From the NCBI GenBank assembly GCA_946630405.1, contig CAMOYW010000027.1:1-8110 (forward strand): a stretch of DNA of 8,110 bases, read 5' to 3'. The stretch is from an uncultured Clostridia bacterium. GTDB lineage: Bacteria; Bacillota; Clostridia; Lachnospirales; CAG-274. Shown here in pieces: positions 1 through 6,557 of the stretch. A model generated the notes under the pieces. The model was not told the origin of the DNA. It worked only from the letters and a program-made list of their open reading frames with translations, and did not search any database. Position 1 is the first letter of the stretch. The number at the start of each line of letters is the position of its first letter. The translations under genes and the position numbers were made by a program.

Positions 1-716
1 TTTGCCCAATACATATTCATATCCGTTTGAATGTTGTAATCGACACTTTTAGGATCCGAGGCAGAACAGTATACGTGATAGTAAAGCCCCGTTTTTTTAT
101 CTCTTTGCTTATTATATATATTTTTTAACTGTTTAAGTATGTCCTTTTCAACGTTTCGTAAATCTTCTTCATTATATAAAGCATAATCGTATATAAACGG
201 AAACGCCATATACGCTCCGTCAAGCCAAACCTGATAAGGGCATACCTTTTTATGCCAGTATGCGCCCTCCCCCGTTCTGTAAGAATATTTATCATATCCC
301 TTAACGACGGTATTGATAAGTGTTTCATTTAAAAATCGTTCATAACGGTTTTTATTTACGGAACCAAGTCTGCACAGCTCTATAAGCGCTTTCCCCGAAT
401 TTAGATCGTCAAGAGCGAAAAAATCGGGAGAAACTATCCTTTTTGCATTTGAAACGTTTTTGTTGAAATAGCCCGTTTCCTCATTGTAAACATCGGAAAT
501 GTAGCCGTTTATATAATTGTCCGCATAGTCAAAATATGCCCTGTTTTCTGTTTTTTTGTACAAACTCACAAAAGCACTTACCATACACCCGTTTATGTAC
601 GACCACTTAAATTCGGTAGTCGTTTCGGTATTCCATTTACTTCCGCAAGTGGGATCGGGCGGCTGCACGGACATAATATGATCTACATATCGTTTAACCT
701 TTTCAAAACTATCCAT
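1..716 (-). CDS. GH105-type unsaturated rhamnogalacturonyl hydrolase, N-terminal part (C-terminus beyond the left edge)
   Basis: The open frame runs from ATG at 716 to the window edge, giving 238 codons of an expected 350-380. The clearest family mark is YWHKK-VCPYQVWLDGAYMAFPF at residues 153-174, matching the GH88/GH105 block around the catalytic Asp of B. subtilis YteR (here D166 in WLDG). The ALDDLNSGKAL stretch (about 101-111) fits the second conserved Asp region, and the last visible residues MYWA fit the start of the conserved (F)WAR motif. The family removes the unsaturated galacturonyl residue from the oligosaccharides left by rhamnogalacturonan lyases, using an (alpha/alpha)6 barrel. 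No signal peptide is visible, so it should act in the cytoplasm on imported oligosaccharides. The start is forced: a stop codon in the same frame lies at 735-737 with no other start codon between. AGG at 724-726, 7 nt before the ATG, is a weak ribosome site. Its own promoter is not obvious. Family call is firm; exact substrate is inferred. Confidence 0.87.
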   Translation of the reverse strand, partial: MDSFEKVKRYVDHIMSVQPPDPTCGSKWNTETTTEFKWSYINGCMVSAFVSLYKKTENRAYFDYADNYINGYISDVYNEETGYFNKNVSNAKRIVSPDFFALDDLNSGKALIELCRLGSVNKNRYERFLNETLINTVVKGYDKYSYRTGEGAYWHKKVCPYQVWLDGAYMAFPFIYDYALYNEEDLRNVEKDILKQLKNIYNKQRDKKTGLYYHVYCSASDPKSVDYNIQTDMNMYWA

Positions 717-726
717 ATATAAACCT

Positions 727-754
727 ATAAAAGGCTACCGCAAATACGGTAGCC
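727..754 (-). terminator. Intrinsic terminator behind fba
   Basis: On the minus strand a perfect 8-bp stem, GGCTACCG and CGGTAGCC (754-747 with 740-733), encloses a 6-nt loop and is followed by TTTTAT (732-727). It lies 22 nt past the fba stop codon. The U-run is short and soon interrupted, so some read-through into the GH105 gene, whose ATG is at 716, is possible. Confidence 0.8.
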
Positions 755-776
755 CTAACGAATCTCTCTTTGACTC

Positions 777-1724
777 TTACTTCATTGAATCGGTTGAACC
801 CAATACATCTTTTATTTTGCCCTCTACAAGCTCTTGTATCATGGTTCTTGCCACGCCTAAATATCCTCTCGGGTCAAAAGCTTCGGGCTTCTCTGCAAAG
901 GACTGTCTTATACCTGCTGTCATTGCAAGTCTTATATCGGTATCCATATTGATCTTACAAACTGCCATACCCGCAGCCTTACGAAGCATTTCTGCAGGAA
1001 TACCCTTTGCACCCTTGATTTGACCGCCATACTTGTTACAAAGATCTATTACAGCGGGGTCAACACCGGAAGCTCCGTGAAGAACTATGGGATATTCTTT
1101 AAAGCCTGCCGCATCAAGCTTCTGAGATATAACTTCAAGTCTGTCAAAATCAAGCTTGGCATCACCCTTGAACTTATAAGCTCCGTGACTTGTACCGATG
1201 GCAACGGCAAGAGAATCAACGCCTGTACGTGTAACGAAATCTACTGCCTGATCGGGATCTGTATAGGTCGCATTCTTTGCATCTACATTTACATCATCCT
1301 CAACACCCGCAAGTTTACCAAGCTCAGCCTCAACCACAACACCGTGAGCGTGAGCATAGTCAACAACTTCCTTGGTCTTTGCTACGTTTTCCTCGTACTC
1401 AAAATGTGAGCCGTCAAACATTACAGAGGTAAAACCGTTTTCGATACAAATTTTAACGGTCTCAAGGTCGGGGCCGTGGTCTAAGTGAAGTGCCGCATCT
1501 ACACCCGTTTCCTCAATAACAGCCTTGACCATAGCGTGTAATGTTTTAGGTCCCGCATAGTTAAGAGCGCTTTTAGATGTCTGTAAAATACAAGCTGAAT
1601 TACAAGCGGCAGCACCTCTTAAAATAGCCTGTACGATCTCCATATTGTTGATATTAAAAGCACCGATAGCGTATTTTCCTTCGTATGCCTTTTTAAACAT
1701 TTGTTTGGTATCTACTAATGCCAT
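777..1724 (-). CDS. fba: Class II (zinc-dependent) fructose-1,6-bisphosphate aldolase
   Basis: A complete 315-residue protein of usual family length. It splits fructose 1,6-bisphosphate into dihydroxyacetone phosphate and glyceraldehyde 3-phosphate in glycolysis, and runs in reverse in gluconeogenesis. It is cytosolic and needs a divalent metal. The (beta/alpha)8 barrel motifs are intact: AFNINNMEI (22-30); HLDHG (80-84) with catalytic D82 and metal ligand H83; EAELG (132-136) with E134; GTSHGAYKF (177-185) with ligand H180; LHGASG (215-220) with ligand H216; and the phosphate-binding INMDTD segment (258-263). The start is ATG at 1724, with a strong site, AGGAGGA (1731-1737), 6 nt upstream. 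It has its own promoter (1761-1789) and terminator (727-754), so it is probably a monocistronic unit. The closely related tagatose-bisphosphate aldolases share this fold; the lack of sugar-alcohol catabolic neighbours favours the glycolytic role. No oddities in the coding sequence. Confidence 0.95.
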   Translation of the reverse strand: MALVDTKQMFKKAYEGKYAIGAFNINNMEIVQAILRGAAACNSACILQTSKSALNYAGPKTLHAMVKAVIEETGVDAALHLDHGPDLETVKICIENGFTSVMFDGSHFEYEENVAKTKEVVDYAHAHGVVVEAELGKLAGVEDDVNVDAKNATYTDPDQAVDFVTRTGVDSLAVAIGTSHGAYKFKGDAKLDFDRLEVISQKLDAAGFKEYPIVLHGASGVDPAVIDLCNKYGGQIKGAKGIPAEMLRKAAGMAVCKINMDTDIRLAMTAGIRQSFAEKPEAFDPRGYLGVARTMIQELVEGKIKDVLGSTDSMK

Positions 1725-1760
1725 AATACATCCTCCTATAGATTGTTATTTATATATCTT

Positions 1761-1789
1761 ATTATAGCATTATTTTATTGGGTTTACAA
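1761..1789 (-). promoter_or_regulatory. Sigma-A-type promoter of fba
   Basis: Read on the minus strand: -35 TTGTAA (1789-1784, 4 of 6 consensus bases), a 17-nt spacer ending in TGC, and a perfect -10 TATAAT (1766-1761). TGCTATAAT is therefore an extended -10. Transcription would begin near 1754, giving a leader of about 30 nt that contains the AGGAGG ribosome site. Confidence 0.8.
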
Positions 1790-1800
1790 TAGCTAATTGT
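1786..1800. promoter_or_regulatory. Possible operator: small inverted repeat overlapping the fba -35 box
   Basis: ACAAT-AGCTA-ATTGT forms a dyad with 5-bp perfect arms and a 5-nt centre, sharing four bases with the -35 element of the fba promoter. Its placement is right for a repressor or activator site. The arms are short and the surrounding DNA is AT-rich, so chance is a real alternative. The rest of the intergenic stretch, 1801-1971, is AT-rich with A- and T-runs; I see no gene or RNA structure in it. Confidence 0.25.
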
Positions 1801-1971
1801 TAAAAACTCATAATTTTTTTATTAAAAAAAATTTTTCTCTATAACATTTATACTAACATAAAAACAATAAAACCAACTTTTCGCTATAAACAGATTAAAT
1901 ACAAACCATTTCAGAAAACTATGATTAAATAGATCATTCGTAAATTTGACTAAAGCTATTGCATGCTGCGT

Positions 1972-2005
1972 AAAAAAAACAGGCGGCACTGTAAAAGTGT
2001 CGCCT
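1972..2005 (-). terminator. Intrinsic terminator behind the flippase gene (possibly bidirectional)
   Basis: Stem arms 1981-1990 and 1996-2005 (AGGCGGCACT and AGTGTCGCCT) enclose a 5-nt loop. On the minus strand one pair is an A/C mismatch, and the stem is followed by a run of eight T (1979-1972), the classic form for ending the typA-flippase transcript. It begins 5 nt past the flippase stop codon. On the plus strand the same position becomes a G-U wobble, and TTTCTTTTAT follows, so it could also stop plus-strand transcription. Confidence 0.85.
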
Positions 2006-2010
2006 TTCTT

Positions 2011-3642
2011 TTATAATCTTCCGAATTTTTTAAGAACCGATGTGATCCTTGCACCCATGGGAATCAGTTTAAGATCTTCTTCTTTAAAGCCTTTAAGTAT
2101 CGCAAGTGCCACAAAATACACGGCTACCGCAACAATAATTGCAAACAAAGTTGAAACTATATTTATATGTGTGGCAAAATAAATAAGCTTATATGAACCC
2201 AAGCATGCCGCACCCATGGTTACTGCAGCCACGGCAGGCTTTACAAGCATATTGATATAGTCGGGTCTTGCTCCCGTCGCCTTTATCAAGGCTCTGAAAT
2301 TCAGCATTGAACAAAGCAAATAACAAACCGTAGTACTTATAACAGCTCCTATGATGTTTACGCTCGGCAAAGCAATAAGCACATAGTTAACGGGTATCTT
2401 TGCAAGTGCGCCCCAAAGTGCATTAAAAGCAGGTGTTTTGACCTTGCCTATGCCTTGAAGCACGCCTGTTGATATCTGACTGAGCGCAAGAAAAATTACA
2501 CTTAAAGAACCTACCGTTATTAGCATACCGCCTTCCGAATGTCTCGGGAAAAGCATTTTTAAAATAGGCGACCCGAGCACTCCCAAGCCGCAAGCCGCGG
2601 GAATAGATATAAGCATCGTTATCCTGAGCGCTGTATCTATCTTTGCCCTGACCTGCTCCTTTTCGCCTCTTGCCATACTCGCCGTGATACTCGGTATAAC
2701 GGCAGTAGCGATAGCTGTGGATATGGAAACAGGCATAGTAGATATAGTCACGTACTTGCCGTTTAGCTGACCGTAAAGCTTTACAATAGTATTATGGTCA
2801 AACCCTGCTGCGGCAAGTCTTGAATTGACCATCGCCATATCCACAAAATTCGTCATTGAAAATATTGCGGTGCCCGTTATAATGGGGACGGCAATTTTTA
2901 TAAGACTAAATGTTATCCTTCTGCCGCTTTCTATCCTATATTTACCCTTATCTTCTTTAAAAAGCTCATTACGATGCTTTCTTGTAAGAAGATAATATAT
3001 AAACAAAACGGTAAGCCCTGCCAATGCACCGACACCCGTTCCTGCGGTCCCTCCGGCCGCACCGAATTCAACACCGTATTTCATCCATGCCCACGCAAGG
3101 TAAATACTGAACACAGCATTAAATATCTGCTCGACAACTTGTGAAAGAGAGGTCGGAACAGTAGTTTGAAATCCTTGAAAATAGCCTCTGAAAACCGCCA
3201 TTATACCAACTATAAATATAGTAGGCGAAAGAGAATACAAACAGTAAATACTCGGATACCATAAATTGTCGGTAGCATCGTATTTTTCGCACCAACATTT
3301 GAACACAAATGTTCCCAATGCCATAAGCAAAGCAAAAAACAAGCTTAATCCGCCTGCCGTAAAAAGCGAAATGCGAAAAACCTTTTTGGCATTTTTAAAT
3401 TCTCCGAGGGCAAGTCTTTTTGCCACCATGTGTGAAATTGCCACGGGAAGGCCCGCAGAACTCATTATGAGGAAAAAATTGTATATATTGTAACCTGCCG
3501 CATAAATACCGTTTCCCTCATCACCTATCATATTGGTAAGAGGTAATCTGTATATAAAGCCTATAAGTCTTACTATAAGTCCGGCACCTGCAAGAATAGC
3601 AGCCATTTTAACAAAAGAACCGGATTTTCTGGTTGAACTCAT
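2011..3642 (-). CDS. MurJ/SpoVB (YtgP)-type lipid-linked oligosaccharide flippase
   Basis: A complete 543-residue integral membrane protein of the MOP/MATE superfamily, polysaccharide-transporter branch. Its length matches B. subtilis YtgP (544) and SpoVB (518). The N-terminus carries the family's typical pattern: AAILAGAGLIVRLIGFIYRLPL then IGDEGNGIYAAGYNIYNF and AGLPVAISHMVAKR (roughly 14-76). About 14 hydrophobic segments span the whole length, with basic connecting loops. Members flip lipid II or other undecaprenyl-linked sugars across the plasma membrane for peptidoglycan or spore-cortex synthesis. Which substrate this one carries cannot be read from the sequence. Its ATG at 3642 has AGGG (3650-3653) 7 nt upstream and lies 17 nt past the typA stop codon. 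There is no room for a separate promoter in that gap, so it is probably read from the typA promoter. A terminator follows directly. The family call is firm; the exact function (MurJ-like, SpoVB-like or another polysaccharide exporter) is open. Confidence 0.88.
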   Translation of the reverse strand: MSSTRKSGSFVKMAAILAGAGLIVRLIGFIYRLPLTNMIGDEGNGIYAAGYNIYNFFLIMSSAGLPVAISHMVAKRLALGEFKNAKKVFRISLFTAGGLSLFFALLMALGTFVFKCWCEKYDATDNLWYPSIYCLYSLSPTIFIVGIMAVFRGYFQGFQTTVPTSLSQVVEQIFNAVFSIYLAWAWMKYGVEFGAAGGTAGTGVGALAGLTVLFIYYLLTRKHRNELFKEDKGKYRIESGRRITFSLIKIAVPIITGTAIFSMTNFVDMAMVNSRLAAAGFDHNTIVKLYGQLNGKYVTISTMPVSISTAIATAVIPSITASMARGEKEQVRAKIDTALRITMLISIPAACGLGVLGSPILKMLFPRHSEGGMLITVGSLSVIFLALSQISTGVLQGIGKVKTPAFNALWGALAKIPVNYVLIALPSVNIIGAVISTTVCYLLCSMLNFRALIKATGARPDYINMLVKPAVAAVTMGAACLGSYKLIYFATHINIVSTLFAIIVAVAVYFVALAILKGFKEEDLKLIPMGARITSVLKKFGRL

Positions 3643-3659
3643 AAAAATACCCTAAAATA

Positions 3660-5492
3660 TCAGCAACGTGCAGCCTTACGCCTTGCCACGGGATCAAGAT
3701 ACTTCTTTCTGATACGAAGAGATAAAGGCGTTACCTCAACAAGCTCATCGTCGCTTATAAAGTCAATACACTGCTCTAAACTCATCACAATATGAGGCAC
3801 AAGTTTAAGTGCTTCATCGGAGCCCGATGAACGGGTATTTGTAAGCTGCTTTTTCTTGCAAACATTGACTTCCATGTCGCCCGTTCTTGAATTTCTGCCT
3901 ACGACCATACCGGAATAAACCTTGGTGCCCGCACCGATAAACAGATCGCCTCTGTCTTGTGCGTTGAACAGACCATATCCTACGGCTTCACCCGTTTCAA
4001 ACGCAACAAGCGAACCCTGAGAACGTGACTGTATCTCTCCCTTATAAGGCTCATAACCGTTGAATACGGTATTAAGTATACCGTTACCTCTTGTATCTGT
4101 CAAAAATTCATTTCTGTATCCTATAAGACCTCTTGCGGGTATGTTGAATTCAAGCCTTGTATAGCCACCCTTTGAGGGTGCCATATTGAGCATTTCGCCC
4201 TTTCTCGTGCCGAGCTTTTCAATGACCGTACCTACATATTCTTCGGGCACATCTATGGTAGCAAGCTCCATAGGCTCTGTACGCTTGCCGTTTTCGTCGG
4301 TCTTATAAAGAACTTCGGGGCGTGATACCTGGAACTCATATCCCTCACGTCTCATAGTCTCTATAAGTATGGAAAGATGAAGCTCACCTCTTCCGCTTAC
4401 CTTAAACGCTTCAGCCCTGTCGGTATCTTCAACACGAAGAGAAACATCCGTATTAAGCTCTCTTGTGAGCCTTTCACGAAGATGTCTGCTCGTTACGAAT
4501 TTACCCTCTTGACCCGCAAAAGGACTGTCGTTTACGCTAAAGGTCATAGAAAGTGTAGGCTCACTTATCTTATTTACCTCCATAGCAACGGGATTATTTG
4601 CAGCAGCTATCGTATCACCGATATGAATATCGGGCATACCGCTCACTGCAATAATAGCGCCTATTGTGGCATCTTTAACTTCCACCCTCTCAAGACCTTC
4701 AAACTCATAAAGCTTTGAAACTCTCATCTTTACAAGCTTTTCGGGATCGTGATAATTCACGATAGCCACTTCATCGTTAAGATGTATGGTACCGTTTTCA
4801 ACTTTTCCTATACCTATTTTTCCGACATATTCATTATAGTCGATAGTGGTAACAAGCATACCGAAATCTGCCTCGCTGTCACCTTCGGGTGCGGGGATAT
4901 GCTCTATTATAGTATCAAAAAGCGCCCTCATATCCTCGGCTTCAAGTGCCTTATCGGCTTCAAGTGCAGCCTTTCCGAGCTTTGCACTTGCAAAAACAAA
5001 AGGTGAATCAAGCTGTTCGTCGGTAGCGTCAAGCTCCATAAAAAGCTCTAATATCTCGTCTACGACCTCATCGGGACGTGCCTCGGGTCTATCTATCTTA
5101 TTTACGCATACAACAACGGGAAGTCCGAGTGCAAGTGCGTTTGAAAGGACGAATTTGGTCTGAGGCATAGCTCCCTCATAAGCATCTACCACAAGTACAA
5201 CGCCGTCCACCATTTTAAGCACACGCTCCACTTCGCCGCCAAAATCGGCATGCCCGGGAGTATCTACGATATTGATCTTAGTATGCTCATAGTACACGGA
5301 AGTATTTTTGGAAAGAATGGTTATGCCTCTTTCCCTCTCTATATCTCCGCTGTCCATCACTCTTTCTCTTATGACCTGATTTGAACGGAAGGTACCCGAC
5401 TGCTTTAAAAGCTCGTCAACAAGAGTTGTTTTACCGTGATCGACATGTGCGATTATAGCTACGTTTCTTATGTCTTCTCTTTTTGTTTTCAT
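3660..5492 (-). CDS. typA: Ribosome-associated translational GTPase TypA (BipA)
   Basis: A complete 610-residue protein of normal length for TypA. This GTPase is related to EF-G and LepA, binds the 70S ribosome and supports ribosome assembly and stress or cold adaptation. All GTPase motifs are visible: G1 AHVDHGKT (15-22), switch I RERGITILSKNTSV, G3 DTPGHADFGGE, G4 NKID and G5 SAK. An EF-Tu-like domain II follows (KIGIGKVENGTI region), then the EF-G-like domain III (SGRGELHLSILIETMRREGYE), the domain V-like part (GTVIEKLGTRKGEM, PARGLIGYRNEFLTDTRGNG) and the TypA-specific C-terminal domain ending in basic LRIRKKYLDPVARRKAARC. The start is ATG at 5492, which gives the family's usual MKTKREDIRN beginning and has GGAG 6 nt upstream. 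The frame is open to an ATG at 5564, but that codon overlaps the promoter -35 box and is not expected to be transcribed. First gene of a unit with the flippase. Confidence 0.96.
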   Translation of the reverse strand: MKTKREDIRNVAIIAHVDHGKTTLVDELLKQSGTFRSNQVIRERVMDSGDIERERGITILSKNTSVYYEHTKINIVDTPGHADFGGEVERVLKMVDGVVLVVDAYEGAMPQTKFVLSNALALGLPVVVCVNKIDRPEARPDEVVDEILELFMELDATDEQLDSPFVFASAKLGKAALEADKALEAEDMRALFDTIIEHIPAPEGDSEADFGMLVTTIDYNEYVGKIGIGKVENGTIHLNDEVAIVNYHDPEKLVKMRVSKLYEFEGLERVEVKDATIGAIIAVSGMPDIHIGDTIAAANNPVAMEVNKISEPTLSMTFSVNDSPFAGQEGKFVTSRHLRERLTRELNTDVSLRVEDTDRAEAFKVSGRGELHLSILIETMRREGYEFQVSRPEVLYKTDENGKRTEPMELATIDVPEEYVGTVIEKLGTRKGEMLNMAPSKGGYTRLEFNIPARGLIGYRNEFLTDTRGNGILNTVFNGYEPYKGEIQSRSQGSLVAFETGEAVGYGLFNAQDRGDLFIGAGTKVYSGMVVGRNSRTGDMEVNVCKKKQLTNTRSSGSDEALKLVPHIVMSLEQCIDFISDDELVEVTPLSLRIRKKYLDPVARRKAARC

Positions 5493-5498
5493 TTCTTT

Positions 5499-5502
5499 CT
5501 CC
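5499..5502 (-). promoter_or_regulatory. Ribosome binding site that fixes the typA start
   Basis: GGAG on the minus strand lies 6 nt before ATG 5492. The in-frame ATG at 5504 overlaps this GGAG and has no site of its own. Together with the promoter position this selects 5492 over the longer in-frame starts at 5504 and 5564. Confidence 0.8.
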
Positions 5503-5535
5503 ATTATAGCGTTAATTCCAATCAACCAAAGTAGT

Positions 5536-5564
5536 ATTATACTATTTTTCTTATATATTATCAA
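5536..5564 (-). promoter_or_regulatory. Sigma-A-type promoter of the typA-flippase unit
   Basis: Minus strand: -35 TTGATA (5564-5559, 5 of 6 consensus), 17-nt spacer, perfect -10 TATAAT (5541-5536). Transcription should start near 5529, leaving a leader of about 37 nt before the typA ATG. The strong match fits a constitutively expressed housekeeping gene. Confidence 0.85.
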
Positions 5565-5663
5565 TCATTCATATTTACAATTTTTACTCAATTATACGGC
5601 AATTAATTATTGAATATTTCCGTAAAATTCTCTTTAGAGATATTTCATGGCATCATATAAGGG

Positions 5664-5692
5664 TGGACTTTAGATAAGCATTGTGATAGAAT
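5664..5692 (+). promoter_or_regulatory. Probable promoter of the GT2-YfhO unit, divergent from typA
   Basis: Plus strand: -35 TGGACT (5664-5669, 4 of 6), 17-nt spacer ending in TGA, -10 TAGAAT (5687-5692, 5 of 6). The TGA preceding the hexamer makes it an extended -10. A start near 5699 leaves about 25 nt before ATG 5724. It is weaker than the typA promoter. Between the two promoters (5565-5663) is AT-rich DNA with only a small imperfect dyad around TCTCTTTAGAGA (5629-5640), to which I assign no role. Confidence 0.6.
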
Positions 5693-5723
5693 AAATACAT
5701 CATTATTATTGGGATCAAATACT

Positions 5724-6557
5724 ATGTCAAACATAAATAACAACGAACTTATAAGTATATGTATAGCCACATATAACGGCGGTGAGTATATTGAAAAAAC
5801 GCTTACCTCAATTACGAAGCAGAATCTAAAAAATATTGAGGTAATCATTTCCGATGACCTCTCTACCGATAATACTTTGGAAATATGCAACCGTTTTAAA
5901 AATAAACTGAATCTGCATATTTTCAAGAATGAAAAACGGCTTGGCCTTGTCGGCAACTGGAATAAAGCCGTATCACTTTCATCCGGCAAATATATTAAGC
6001 TTATGGGGCAAGATGACATACTGCTCGATAACTGTATAAAAGAACAGGTGAATGTTATAAAAAAACACAATGCCGTTGCGGCATTTTCAAAATGCGCCGT
6101 TATAAATAAATATAATAAAATATTGCTTGTGCGTAGCCTCGGTACAAAGGAAAAATGCTTTGAAGGGACAAAACTTGCAAAAAAAGCCCTTCTCTATCGC
6201 AACATATTCTTTGAACCCGTGAATCTCACGTATACAAGAAAAGCTTACGAAAATGCAGGCGGTTATGACAAAGACCTTATATATACTCCCGATTGGGAAT
6301 ACGGCATAAGGCTTTCACTTATCGGAAAAGTATGCTATATACCCAAGGTATTGACAGCGTTTCGCACATCACCTTCTTCCGAAACAGGAAGACTTTACAA
6401 AAGCAAAATGAAAGCCGTAAACGAAGACTCCTTTCTTTTGTTCGATAAATATAAAGATAAACTCGATTTTTCCCTTTTAAGAAGAATATTCTTCAGAACA
6501 TCAATAAGAATTATGACTTTACTGCGACTGTATTTTATGAGGTTTAATCGTGAATAA
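5724..6557 (+). CDS. Family 2 glycosyltransferase (GT-A fold)
   Basis: A complete 277-residue protein. The N-terminal GT2 domain shows the nucleotide-sugar binding start LISICIATYNGGEYIEKTL (9-27), EVIISDDLSTDNT (39-51), GLVGNWNKA (74-82) and the metal-binding DXD-equivalent MGQDD (94-98). PDWEYGIRL (189-197) holds acidic residues in the place of the usual catalytic base (D190/E192). It transfers a sugar from an activated nucleotide donor; donor and acceptor cannot be told. No membrane helices or signal peptide are seen; the C-terminus is basic and amphipathic (LRRIFFRTSIRIMTLLRLYF), perhaps letting it sit on the membrane. ATG 5724 is chosen over an in-frame TTG at 5709, although only a weak GGGA (5711-5714) precedes it. 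The next gene starts inside its 3' end, so the two are likely translated together for a surface-glycan task. It is clearly more AT-rich than typA. Confidence 0.88.
   Translation: MSNINNNELISICIATYNGGEYIEKTLTSITKQNLKNIEVIISDDLSTDNTLEICNRFKNKLNLHIFKNEKRLGLVGNWNKAVSLSSGKYIKLMGQDDILLDNCIKEQVNVIKKHNAVAAFSKCAVINKYNKILLVRSLGTKEKCFEGTKLAKKALLYRNIFFEPVNLTYTRKAYENAGGYDKDLIYTPDWEYGIRLSLIGKVCYIPKVLTAFRTSPSSETGRLYKSKMKAVNEDSFLLFDKYKDKLDFSLLRRIFFRTSIRIMTLLRLYFMRFNRE
6539..6542 (+). promoter_or_regulatory. Ribosome binding site inside GT2 that sets the GTG start of the YfhO gene
   Basis: GAGG sits within the last codons of the GT2 gene, 7 nt before GTG 6550. It supports the non-ATG start and an 8-nt gene overlap, a layout typical of translational coupling. 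Confidence 0.75.

Noticed and set aside
1020..1409. 129-codon open frame on the plus strand inside fba
   Set aside because: It is antisense to a fully conserved aldolase, is low in complexity of motif, and has no ribosome site of note; a coding shadow.
1797..1814. A Rex-type redox operator (TTGTTAA half-site) near the fba promoter
   Set aside because: Only one half-site matches; the partner half matches at about 3 of 7 positions, which is no better than expected in AT-rich DNA.
4377..5163. Three plus-strand open frames (4377-4718, 4749-5006, 4846-5163) antisense to typA
   Set aside because: They mirror conserved typA codons; the Ser/Ala-rich translation of the last is a typical complementary-strand artefact.
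5503..5508. A second TATAAT on the minus strand just before typA
   Set aside because: It would start transcription at or after the ribosome site, leaving almost no leader; the 5536-5564 promoter is better spaced.
5493..5564. Upstream in-frame ATG codons (5564 and 5504) as the typA start
   Set aside because: 5564 overlaps the -35 box, and 5504 overlaps the GGAG that serves 5492 and has no ribosome site of its own.
5709..5723. TTG at 5709 as the start of the GT2 gene
   Set aside because: It has no ribosome site, would lie about 10 nt from the predicted transcript start, and adds only five residues ahead of a plausible ATG.
5645..6070. 141-codon minus-strand open frame over the GT2 promoter and 5' end
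   Set aside because: It overlaps a GT2 gene with clear family motifs on the other strand, shows no recognisable domain, and has no promoter or ribosome site that stands out.
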